Source of the DNA: Hyphomonas atlantica corrig.
GTDB lineage: Bacteria; Pseudomonadota; Alphaproteobacteria; Caulobacterales; Hyphomonadaceae
Direction of reading: 5' to 3'
DNA length: 64,000 bases
Assembly: GCF_000682715.1 (NCBI RefSeq)
Contig: NZ_AWFH01000034.1
Location: forward strand, 124,001-188,000
Both the position numbers and the translations under genes were made by a program. Shown in pieces: positions 17,908 to 25,654 of the stretch. Under the pieces are notes generated by a model. The model had not been told where the DNA came from. It ran no database searches and saw only the letters and a program-made list of their open reading frames with translations. Numbering within the stretch: position 1 is the first letter of the stretch; each line of letters opens with the position of its first letter.

Positions 17908-18780
17908 ATGCCAACAACGCTTGCCCCCGCCAAGGTCAATCTTTTCCTGCATGTCGGTGAGGTTCAGGCGAATGGGCGCCACCCTCTCGATTCGCTTGTC
18001 ATGTTTGCCGGTCCTGAAGCCGCAGATCGGGTGAGCGTGGAGACCGCAGACAAATTGACCTTGAATGTTACGGGCCCTCGGTCCGCAGGGCTTGAGATCG
18101 ATGAGCGCAATCTGGTGCTTCGCGCAGCGAATGCCCTGCTTGAAGCCAGCGGGAAAATGCGCGGTGCTGCCCTGACCTTGGACAAGCACTTGCCCGTGGC
18201 CGCCGGGATCGGTGGCGGATCGGCGGATGCCGGGGCAACGCTTCGATTGTTGCGGGACCTCTGGTCGCTTGATGCCGACCTTGTTCAACAGGTGGCTGTG
18301 CCGCTGGGGGGAGATGTTCCGGTGGCTTTGACTAGACGCACAGCTCTGATGCAGGGCGAAGGCGAGCGCGTTCTTGTTCAGGAAGAAATGCCGACCCTCC
18401 CGGCAGTTCTGGTGAACCCCGGCGTGGATTGCCCGACAGGTGCGGTGTTTAAAGCTTTTGACGCAGCAGGTGCAGGCGCTGGTTTCTCCGAGTTGGCCCG
18501 CATTCCCCGGTTCGAAACCGCGACCACGATGATCGACTGGCTTGAATCCCAGCGAAATGATCTGGAGCCCGTGGCAATCGACCTTGTTCCAGTGATTGGA
18601 AAAGTTCTGGCAGCCATGTCGGAACTTCCGCAGGCGCGCCTTGCGCGGATGAGCGGATCGGGCGCGACCTGTTTTGCCCTGTTCGACACGCGAGATGCCG
18701 CGGACGTTGCAGCGGAAGATATTGCTGCGACGTATCCCGACTGGTGGGTTCGGGCGACGGGACTGGGGGATACCGCGTGA
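17908..18780 (+). CDS. ispE: 4-diphosphocytidyl-2-C-methyl-D-erythritol kinase
   Basis: IspE phosphorylates CDP-methylerythritol in the MEP route to isoprenoids. The 290-residue GHMP kinase has the N-terminal APAKVNLFLHVG motif with the substrate-binding Lys and Asn, the ATP loop PVAAGIGGGSADAGA at about residues 94-108, and the C-terminal MSGSGATCFALF motif. Length and motifs are standard. The gene follows the TPR lipoprotein by 16 bp, and its stop overlaps the GTG start of the next gene (GTGA). Isoprenoid supply fits the nearby lipid-carrier genes at 18777 and 19829. Confidence 0.95.
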   Translation: MPTTLAPAKVNLFLHVGEVQANGRHPLDSLVMFAGPEAADRVSVETADKLTLNVTGPRSAGLEIDERNLVLRAANALLEASGKMRGAALTLDKHLPVAAGIGGGSADAGATLRLLRDLWSLDADLVQQVAVPLGGDVPVALTRRTALMQGEGERVLVQEEMPTLPAVLVNPGVDCPTGAVFKAFDAAGAGAGFSELARIPRFETATTMIDWLESQRNDLEPVAIDLVPVIGKVLAAMSELPQARLARMSGSGATCFALFDTRDAADVAAEDIAATYPDWWVRATGLGDTA

Positions 18781-19835
18781 CGGTCACCTACCTGTCTCTT
18801 GGCGCCGCATTGATCTCATTTGTCCTCTGCGGCGTGGCTCGGAAACTCCCTTTGCTCGACGCGCCGGATGGTGGCCGCAAACAGCAAAAAGCGCCCGTCC
18901 CACGCACCGGTGGCCTCGGCATTCTTGGCGCTCTAATTTTGGCCTTCGCGGCCTTTATGCTCACGTCAGATGTGGACCTGTTGAACGGAGCTTCACCGGC
19001 ATCCCTTGGCGGTGCGATCGTGCTTGTGTTGGCCCCCTGGATAATCGGTTTTCTTGATGATTGGCTTGGGCTGTCTGCCAAGGTGAAACTGGTTCTTCTG
19101 ATCGTTTGGGCCATCGCGGCGGCCCTGCCGTTTTTCCTGTCAGGCGAGCCGTGGGCATGGCTGATCGGGCTCGGCGTGGTGCTCTGGCTGATCGTGATTA
19201 CGAATGCCGTGAATTTCATGGACGGTGCCAATGGACTGGCTTTGGGCACGTCAGCAGTCATGACTGTTGGGCTGTTCCCACTCTATGCGATTTTGATGCT
19301 CTGTCTCGGCAATTGTGTTCCAGACCCGTTGGGCGAGTTCGCTATCGTCGCGCAATTTGCGTTCTTTGGCGCAGTGCTCGGATTCCTCGCCTGGAATTTG
19401 CGCGGGGTTCTCTATGCCGGCGACTGCGGATCACTCGGCACAGGGGGCCTGTTTGGTCTTATGGCCGTGTACCATCTCGACGTCAGCATGGACGGCGTAC
19501 GCACGGCTCTTCTTGGAGTGACGTTGGCCTTGCCGTTCCTCATTGATGTTATTCTCACGCTGGCCTGGCGCAGTCTGAAGGGGCGCAATGTGCTTCAGGC
19601 GCATACCGATCATGCCTATCAGCGACTGATCGCACGGGGGTGGGGCCACATCAGCGTAGCGGCATTCTGGTGGGCCATGTCGCTGATTTGCGCTGTGATG
19701 GGCGTTGTGACGCTCTTCGGTGGAGCAGAGGCGTCGCCGGATGGTTTTCCGACGTTGCAATTTGTTGCGCTGGCTGCGCTCGCTGCCATCGGCTCGGCAT
19801 TCTGGTGGCTGGAACGGTCCCGACCGGTTCAGTAG
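18777..19835 (+). CDS. MraY/WecA-like polyprenyl-phosphate sugar-1-phosphate transferase
   Basis: This 352-residue integral membrane protein has about ten hydrophobic segments and the glycosyltransferase family 4 signatures: a cytoplasmic DDWLGLSAKVKL, NFMDGANGLALG with the catalytic aspartates, AGDCGSLGTGGL, and a C-terminal HTDHAYQRL histidine motif. Such enzymes load a UDP-activated HexNAc phosphate onto undecaprenyl phosphate to start O-antigen, capsule or glycan synthesis. The GTG at 18777 overlapping the ispE stop is preferred to an upstream ATG at 18744 inside ispE. It is more like WecA/WbpL than MraY because the canonical MraY is normally in the dcw cluster. The sugar is unknown. Confidence 0.85.
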   Translation: MTVTYLSLGAALISFVLCGVARKLPLLDAPDGGRKQQKAPVPRTGGLGILGALILAFAAFMLTSDVDLLNGASPASLGGAIVLVLAPWIIGFLDDWLGLSAKVKLVLLIVWAIAAALPFFLSGEPWAWLIGLGVVLWLIVITNAVNFMDGANGLALGTSAVMTVGLFPLYAILMLCLGNCVPDPLGEFAIVAQFAFFGAVLGFLAWNLRGVLYAGDCGSLGTGGLFGLMAVYHLDVSMDGVRTALLGVTLALPFLIDVILTLAWRSLKGRNVLQAHTDHAYQRLIARGWGHISVAAFWWAMSLICAVMGVVTLFGGAEASPDGFPTLQFVALAALAAIGSAFWWLERSRPVQ

Positions 19836-20851
19836 GCGCGGCTGACGCAGAAATCTGCAAGGTCTTCCAGCGCTGAACGGTATGGTGAACTTTCCAGAGA
19901 CCTCAGCGCGCCTTTGGCGAGTGCGGCGTAGGCTTCAGCTTCTTGTATGGTAGCTTCTGCTGCTCCCGTGGCGCGGATCAGGTGAACTGCATGGGCCAGA
20001 TCTGCGTCCTGCTGGGTTTCCGGATTCATGGCCCGGTCCCAGAACAGGCGGTCTTCATCAGAACCGCGACGCTTCGCGATGATCACGGGCAGGGTGATCT
20101 TGCACTCGCGGAAGTCGTCGCCGACGGACTTGCCAATAACGGATGTCGTTCCGCCATAATCCAGCGCGTCGTCGACGATCTGGAATGCGAGGCCCAGATT
20201 TTTGCCATATGTCGCCAGCGCATGCGCGTGTTCGTCACTGCCCGCAGACATTGCGCCGGTCTCAGCAGCCGCTTCGAACAGGGCGCCGGTCTTTGCTTCG
20301 ATGATTGCGAGATAGTCTTCTGTCGGCAGGTCACGGGCTTGCATCGCTGCCAGCTGGCGTACTTCACCTTCGGCAATGATGGTCGAGGCCGTGGCGAGAC
20401 GATTCAGGATTTCCAGGCTGTTGGTTTCAACAAGCAGGTTGAACGCGCGGGCAAACAGGAAGTCTCCCACGAGAATCGATGCCTTGTTGCCCCAGATGGC
20501 CTTTGCAGCAGGCTTGCCCCGGCGCAAATCGCTTTCATCCACCACGTCATCATGGAGAAGGGTGGCCGTGTGGATGAACTCCACCGCAGCGGCCAGCGCG
20601 TGCGTTGCCGTATTCGGTTTACCGACAGCGTAGGCCGAAATGAGAGTGATGAGAGGGCGCAGGCGCTTTCCGCCTGCCGACACGATATAGCCGGACAGGT
20701 CGGGAATCACGGAGATCGGGCTGGCGGCGCGAGTCGCAAGTAGGTGCTCGACCTGGGCAAGATCGTCGGCGACCAATGATTGCATGCGATCCACAATGGA
20801 ACCGATGGCCTCTTTGCCTCTTGGTTTTGGCGAAAGGGTCACGTTGTTCAA
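19829..20851 (-). CDS. ispB: Polyprenyl diphosphate synthase (octaprenyl type)
   Basis: This 340-residue trans-prenyltransferase condenses isopentenyl diphosphate onto allylic diphosphates and most likely makes the ubiquinone side chain. Both aspartate-rich motifs are present: LLHDDVVDESDLRRGKPAA (first DDxxD, with downstream Arg) and FQIVDDALDYGG (second). GGKRLRPLITLISA supplies the diphosphate-binding Lys and Arg. The residues before the first DDxxD that set product length cannot be converted to a chain length reliably. The gene converges on the sugar-phosphate transferase, and the two overlap by 7 bp. Confidence 0.9.
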   Translation of the reverse strand: MNNVTLSPKPRGKEAIGSIVDRMQSLVADDLAQVEHLLATRAASPISVIPDLSGYIVSAGGKRLRPLITLISAYAVGKPNTATHALAAAVEFIHTATLLHDDVVDESDLRRGKPAAKAIWGNKASILVGDFLFARAFNLLVETNSLEILNRLATASTIIAEGEVRQLAAMQARDLPTEDYLAIIEAKTGALFEAAAETGAMSAGSDEHAHALATYGKNLGLAFQIVDDALDYGGTTSVIGKSVGDDFRECKITLPVIIAKRRGSDEDRLFWDRAMNPETQQDADLAHAVHLIRATGAAEATIQEAEAYAALAKGALRSLESSPYRSALEDLADFCVSRAY

Positions 20852-21028
20852 GGGCTCCCGTCATTTCTCTGTCGGAATGGGAAATAGTCTTACGAGACGT
20901 TCGCATCAAGCGCGCCGTGTCACCCGGACGCATCTATATCAGAAGTTGTGGCGCAACCAGACCCAGATCAGGTCGTTGGATAAGCTATCTATTTGCCAAA
21001 CAGGAAAAAACCGGGAAAGGTCTGACTC

Positions 21029-21520
21029 ATGAAGCCGTATGTAATGATCGTTGCGGCAGCGATGCTTGCCGCATGCACGTCAACCCAGTCCTATGGGCCC
21101 GCTTCGGGCACTGGGAAGATGGGGTATTCCAGCCAGCAGATCGAAACCGGTCGGTATCAGGTTTCCTATACTGATTCCGATGCCTCTCGAGCCCGTGATC
21201 GGGCTTTGCTGCGCGCGGCCGAGCTGACGCTTCAGGAAGGTGCTGACTGGTTCGAAATCGTCAACAGCTACACCGAGCAATCGGCAGATGGCCGACGGAC
21301 CGGTTCCAGCGTGTCCATAGGAGGGTCTTCTGGTTCCTATGGCCGCAGCAGCGGTGTCGGCGTAGGCGTCGGGATTGGCTTCCCCCTTGGAGGCGGGAGC
21401 GGCCCAGCCGTCACCGAAGTCCTGGAAATCCTGACGGGCACGGGCGAAAAGCCCGATCGACCAAACGCCTATGATGCGCGGTCGGTAGACATAAATCTGC
21501 GCGGGACGGTGACTGAATGA
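21029..21520 (+). CDS. CC0125/CC1285-type lipoprotein
   Basis: The 163-residue protein has a lipoprotein signal (lipobox LAAC, Cys at about 16). It then has a domain with GYSSQQIETGRYQVSYTDSD and ARDRALLRAAELTLQEGADWF, known from small lipoproteins named after Caulobacter CC0125 and CC1285. Its C-terminal half contains a Gly/Ser-rich linker. The role of the family is unknown; the central fold resembles envelope proteins that respond to stress. It overlaps the next gene by 4 bp (ATGA), so the two are translationally coupled. Confidence 0.8.
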   Translation: MKPYVMIVAAAMLAACTSTQSYGPASGTGKMGYSSQQIETGRYQVSYTDSDASRARDRALLRAAELTLQEGADWFEIVNSYTEQSADGRRTGSSVSIGGSSGSYGRSSGVGVGVGIGFPLGGGSGPAVTEVLEILTGTGEKPDRPNAYDARSVDINLRGTVTE

Positions 21521-21723
21521 AGGAAGTCTTTCGTACCAATGACCTCGTCAAGCTGAGCTTTATTGAACATCTGCTTCAGGAAGCTGGTGTTCAGTATTTT
21601 ATCGCGGACCAGCATATATCGGCAGTTGAAGGGAATATCGGTGCATTTCCCCGCCGCGTAATGGTTGCGGATGATCTGGCGGCCGCGGCGCAAACCGCCC
21701 TGGCAGAAGTCGAACCGGGCTAG
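21517..21723 (+). CDS. DUF2007-type small protein
   Basis: This 68-residue protein has the DUF2007 pattern: an N-terminal EVFRTNDLVKLSFIEHLLQE helix, AGVQYFIADQH, and a C-terminal VMVADDLAAAAQTALAE helix. The fold is a ferredoxin-like PII-related domain, sometimes annotated as putative signal transducing protein. It overlaps the lipoprotein before it by 4 bp and the methyltransferase after it by 1 bp, so the three form one translation unit. No function is established. Confidence 0.85.
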   Translation: MKEVFRTNDLVKLSFIEHLLQEAGVQYFIADQHISAVEGNIGAFPRRVMVADDLAAAAQTALAEVEPG

Positions 21724-22451
21724 TGCCGGGGGTCACAGAAGACACGCTATACCAGGGACGGGTAAAATTGTTCCAACCCGAGAAAGGGTTTCGGGCCAGC
21801 ACGGATTCGCTCGTGCTCGCAGCGGCCCTCCCGGAAAAACTGAATGGGTCAGCTCTCGAAATCGGGTGCGGATGTGGCGGGGCGCTGCTCACGGCGGCCT
21901 ACCGATTGTCGTCCATGCAGCTAACGGGTGTCGATATCGATGCCGGCATGACGGCGCTCGCCAGCCAGTCGGTGACCGCGAACGGGTTTCAGGATCGCGT
22001 GAACATCGAAACCGGAAATGCCGCAGAATGGGTGCGTGACAAGGAAAACCAGTTTGACGTGGTGTTTGCCAACCCCCCGTATTTCGAGCCGGGCCGAATT
22101 TCCGCGCCGGGTGCGGAGAAGGCGGCGGCCTACCTCGAATCCCTCAGCCTGGACGGCTGGATCAAGGCGATGGCGTTTGCTGCCAAGCCCAGGGCGCCGA
22201 TCGTGATTATTCACCGGGCCGCAGAGCTGGCGAGAATCCTGTCGGTGCTGGACCGACTGACGGGTGAAATCCGGGTTCTGCCGATCGCTTCGAAACGCGA
22301 TGAAGAAGCCCGGCGTGTGCTCGTGCGCGGACGTAAGGGGCTGAAACGCGGGCAGGTTCATTTGCTGTCGCCATTGATCACACACACAGAGGATGGCCAG
22401 CCCAGTGCTCGCCTCGCCGCTATCCGTCAGGGCGATGCGATAGACTGGTAG
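21723..22451 (+). CDS. TrmN6-like SAM-dependent methyltransferase
   Basis: This 242-residue class I methyltransferase has the SAM loop LEIGCGCGGALLTAA at about residues 42-56, the acidic end of beta2 in GVDID, and the NPPYFEPG motif typical of adenine-N6 or glutamine-N5 methylation. The N-terminal QPEKGFRASTDSLVLAA matches enzymes that modify adenine 37 of tRNA1(Val). The start is a GTG overlapping the previous stop. The exact RNA target is inferred from family likeness, and the N5-glutamine group is a less likely alternative. Confidence 0.82.
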   Translation: MPGVTEDTLYQGRVKLFQPEKGFRASTDSLVLAAALPEKLNGSALEIGCGCGGALLTAAYRLSSMQLTGVDIDAGMTALASQSVTANGFQDRVNIETGNAAEWVRDKENQFDVVFANPPYFEPGRISAPGAEKAAAYLESLSLDGWIKAMAFAAKPRAPIVIIHRAAELARILSVLDRLTGEIRVLPIASKRDEEARRVLVRGRKGLKRGQVHLLSPLITHTEDGQPSARLAAIRQGDAIDW

Positions 22452-22527
22452 TCCGGTTTCTCTGGGAATTGCCACATTTGCGGGTTAGGCTCCGAAATGA
22501 GGAGGGGGCGCAGAAAGGGAGATGGTC

Positions 22528-22665
22528 ATGTTTGGCCTGTTATTCTTTGGCTTCCTGACAGTCGGCCTGCTCGTGGCGATGCTGGGTCATGGCGGCTTTT
22601 ATCGTCTGGTCACCGGGCGCGGCGGTGTCAGCAATGACCACGACGAATCCCGTGGGTCGTTCTGA
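22528..22665 (+). CDS. Micro membrane protein (45 aa)
   Basis: The short frame starts at ATG 22528 (or 22522) behind AAAGGGAG and encodes one hydrophobic helix (MFGLLFFGFLTVGLLVAML) followed by a polar tail ending in SRGSF. It lies in the 286-bp gap between the methyltransferase and glyQ with a well-placed ribosome site. No family is recognised. Coding status rests on the ribosome site and membrane-helix composition only. Confidence 0.45.
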   Translation: MFGLLFFGFLTVGLLVAMLGHGGFYRLVTGRGGVSNDHDESRGSF

Positions 22666-22737
22666 TCGCATTCCCATGCTTGCCTCGTTCCGCGCGCGGC
22701 TGTAACCCGGCACGATATTGATATCCGGACTTCTGCC

Positions 22738-23634
22738 ATGACTGCACCAAAGGCACATGCCAAACCGAAATCCTTTCAGGATCTTATCCTGACGCTCCAG
22801 AATTACTGGGCCGAGAAAGGCTGCGCGATCCTGCAGCCCTATGACATGGAAGTCGGCGCAGGCACGTTGCACCCCGCTACGGTTCTCCGGGCGCTTGGGC
22901 CGAAAGAGTGGCGCGCCGCCTATGTCCAGCCTTCCCGGCGCCCAAAGGATGCGCGCTACGGTGAGAACCCGAACCGGCTTGGCCATTACTATCAGTTCCA
23001 GGTTATCCTGAAGCCGAACCCGGCCAACCTTCAGGACCTTTATCTGGAAAGCCTGTACGCCATCGGCATTGACCCGACCGTCCACGACATTCGCTTTGTC
23101 GAGGATGATTGGGAGAACCCGACGGTAGGGGCCTGGGGCCTTGGTTGGGAAGTCTGGTGCGACGGGATGGAAGTCAGCCAGTATACCTATTTCCAGCAGG
23201 TTGGCGGCCTCGACGTGTTTCCGGTGTCCGGCGAGCTGACCTATGGTCTCGAACGCCTCGCCATGTATGTGTTCGGCGTCGACAATGTTTATCATCTGCC
23301 ATTCAACGATCCGGACAGCGAAGTGCCGCTGACGTATGGCGATGTCTTCCTCGAGAATGAGCGCCAGCAATCGGCCTTCAATTTCGAGCATTCGGATGTT
23401 GAAATGCTGAAGCGCTGGTTTGCAGATTGCGAGAACCAGTCAAATGCCCTGCGCGAAGCGGGTAAGCCGCTGCCGGCCTACGACTATGCCCTGAAGGCGA
23501 GTCACACCTTCAACCTGATTGATGCGCGCGGCGCGATCAGCCCGACGGAGCGTCAGGCCTATATCGCCCGTGTTCGCGACCTTGCCCGAGGCGCCGCAGC
23601 GCAATGGGCTGAGCAGGAAGGCGCCGGCGCCTAA
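22738..23634 (+). CDS. glyQ: Glycyl-tRNA synthetase alpha subunit
   Basis: This 298-residue catalytic subunit of the alpha2beta2 glycyl-tRNA synthetase activates glycine. Class II features are visible: [19 protein letters not shown] at the N-terminus, [20 protein letters not shown] (motif 2 region), and [16 protein letters not shown] (motif 3, ATP-binding Arg). Length and composition are normal. Its partner glyS follows only after an inserted gene at 23704-25569, although the two are adjacent in most genomes. Confidence 0.96.
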   Translation: MTAPKAHAKPKSFQDLILTLQNYWAEKGCAILQPYDMEVGAGTLHPATVLRALGPKEWRAAYVQPSRRPKDARYGENPNRLGHYYQFQVILKPNPANLQDLYLESLYAIGIDPTVHDIRFVEDDWENPTVGAWGLGWEVWCDGMEVSQYTYFQQVGGLDVFPVSGELTYGLERLAMYVFGVDNVYHLPFNDPDSEVPLTYGDVFLENERQQSAFNFEHSDVEMLKRWFADCENQSNALREAGKPLPAYDYALKASHTFNLIDARGAISPTERQAYIARVRDLARGAAAQWAEQEGAGA

Positions 23635-23703
23635 GGGCGAAGACCCGCGCATTTGTCCATTGCGGCCCGTGGGAGTAGAGTTTCTCCCGTGGGAGGACGC
23701 GTC

Positions 23704-25569
23704 ATGTTTCGCGGGATATTGATTTGCCTGATGTTTCTGGGCGTTGCGCTCGGCGCTGATGCCAAGACCAAACGCGCCTTGATTGTCGGCGTGGGCGATT
23801 ATGAGCAACTGCCCGACCTTCACAAAACAACTGGCGACGCGACCGGATATTCCGAGGCTTTCGAGGGGCAGCTGGGCTTTGAGGTCACCCGCCTGATCGA
23901 TCCGGGTACGATAGAGTTTCTGGAGGCGTTGGATGGTTTCCTTCAATCCATAGAGCCGGGGGATGAAGTTGCCTTTATCTTTTCCGGGCATGGCTGGTCA
24001 GACGGCGCTGACAATTTCCTTGCCCTGAGGGATGCCCCGCTGGAATCATCAGAGTTCGCGCTACGCCGCCAGACGGTGTCTTTGTCGAATGACGTGCTGG
24101 CAGAGATCAAGGCGCGAAGGCCCGGCCTGTTGTTCGCCATCATCGATGCCTGCCGGGACAATCCCTTCGACACGGGTACGCGCAGCGTAACGCGAGGCCT
24201 GTCGCGGCTGGAGATCGTGCCGGGCACACTCGTTGTCTATGCGGCGGGCGCCCGGCAGAAGGCGCTGGACCGGCTGGGGCCTGAGGATGACTCGCCCTAT
24301 TCGGTCTTCACGCGCAGCCTGTTGCCGCGCCTTGGCGACCCGGAGATTCCACTTCTGCGTAGCGTCGACGAGACGCGCAGCGAAGTTGCCGTGCTAGCGT
24401 CGAGTATCAATCATGAGCAGCGCCCGGCCATCTACTCGGACGTGTCACTGGATTACTGCTTCGCGGGTGAATGTCGCACCGATGTCGCCCTTGATCAGGA
24501 AACGGTCGACTGGGTGGAGATTTCCAGTGTCGGCTACACGGCGGTTGATCCCTGTACCAAATATGCGCGGCACCTTGAGAAGTATCCTGATGGGAAATTT
24601 GCCGAGGTGGCGCGCCGAAATCTCGCCAATCCGCCCTGCGCCCGCACGCGATTGCAGTTGAAGTCGGTGTCCTGGTTCGGAGACCTGAGCGGCCACACGG
24701 ATGAAGTCTACGGTGTGGACTACAGCCCGAGCGGTCGGTTCGTGGCGAGTGCCTCAGCAGATCACACCGCGCGTCTCTGGATCGTCGGCATGACGCCAAG
24801 CCTTTATGGCCAGTCGACCGAACTGAACGGCCATACCGCGCCGGTCCTGACTGTGCGGTTCAGCCCAAATGAAGAGCGCCTCATCACGGCGTCTGAAGAC
24901 GGCACGGCGCGCATCTGGAGCTCGCTGGGCGAGGAGGCGCGGCTTGTTCTGGACGGGCATGACAATGTCGTCGCCTATGCGGAATACAGTCCGTTCGGGG
25001 ACCGGGTGGTCACGGCCTCCTATGACAAGACCGTTCGGGTGTGGAATTCTCGATCAGGCGAGGAAATTTTGCGACTGTCAGGGCATTCGGCTGCGGTTCG
25101 CTCCGCCAGATACAATGCCGATGCCAGCCAGATCGTTACGGCGTCGAATGACGGCACGGTGCGCGTATGGGATGCGGAAACAGGTCAGCAGGTGCGCATG
25201 GTCGAATCCGGCGAATTGCCCGCGACCTATGCCACGTTCAGCGCGAATGGTGACCGTATTCTCGTAGCCTCTGCCGACAAGAGCGCGCGTGTCTGGGATG
25301 ATGACGGCAATATGCTGGAACTGACGGGACACGAAGCGCCCCTGTGGAACGCAACCTTCAGCACCGATGGGGAATTCGTTGCGACCAGCGCGATGGATCT
25401 GTCCGGAAAGATCTGGGACGCGGAGACGGGAGCCTTTCTGGCGGGTGTGCAGGATCTCAGCATGTATGGCGCGAACTGGGTTGAGTTCTCGCCAGACGGA
25501 AAGCGGCTGCTCGTCTCCATGAAAGGGGGCGGCCTGCAATTGTGGGAGTTGACCTTCGGTGCGGACTGA
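23704..25569 (+). CDS. Secreted caspase-like (peptidase C14) protein with seven WD40 repeats
   Basis: The 621-residue protein has a signal peptide (residues 1-20, ending GADA). A caspase-fold domain (about 23-245) carries the catalytic dyad His96 (FIFSGHGWSD) and Cys150 (AIIDACRDNPF). A linker with a YARHLEKYPDGKFAEVARRN helix follows. Seven WD40 repeats from about residue 327 to the end (each GH...DGTARIW-like) should close one propeller. It is thus a bacterial metacaspase/orthocaspase fused to a binding platform, and is predicted to be periplasmic. GGAGG fixes the ATG at 23704. It sits between glyQ and glyS with gaps of 69 and 85 bp. Substrate and trigger are unknown. Confidence 0.88.
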   Translation: MFRGILICLMFLGVALGADAKTKRALIVGVGDYEQLPDLHKTTGDATGYSEAFEGQLGFEVTRLIDPGTIEFLEALDGFLQSIEPGDEVAFIFSGHGWSDGADNFLALRDAPLESSEFALRRQTVSLSNDVLAEIKARRPGLLFAIIDACRDNPFDTGTRSVTRGLSRLEIVPGTLVVYAAGARQKALDRLGPEDDSPYSVFTRSLLPRLGDPEIPLLRSVDETRSEVAVLASSINHEQRPAIYSDVSLDYCFAGECRTDVALDQETVDWVEISSVGYTAVDPCTKYARHLEKYPDGKFAEVARRNLANPPCARTRLQLKSVSWFGDLSGHTDEVYGVDYSPSGRFVASASADHTARLWIVGMTPSLYGQSTELNGHTAPVLTVRFSPNEERLITASEDGTARIWSSLGEEARLVLDGHDNVVAYAEYSPFGDRVVTASYDKTVRVWNSRSGEEILRLSGHSAAVRSARYNADASQIVTASNDGTVRVWDAETGQQVRMVESGELPATYATFSANGDRILVASADKSARVWDDDGNMLELTGHEAPLWNATFSTDGEFVATSAMDLSGKIWDAETGAFLAGVQDLSMYGANWVEFSPDGKRLLVSMKGGGLQLWELTFGAD

Positions 25570-25654
25570 TCCGCCCATCTGCACGTCTGGCGCTTGACCC
25601 TGACGCCCGCGCTAGTATGCCGTGCAAGCTTGTAGTTACTGGCTGGACCCCTTC

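Noticed and set aside
20852-21028. Possible tRNA or small RNA in the gap between ispB and the lipoprotein gene
   Set aside because: No cloverleaf arms, T-loop motif or terminator could be found by eye.
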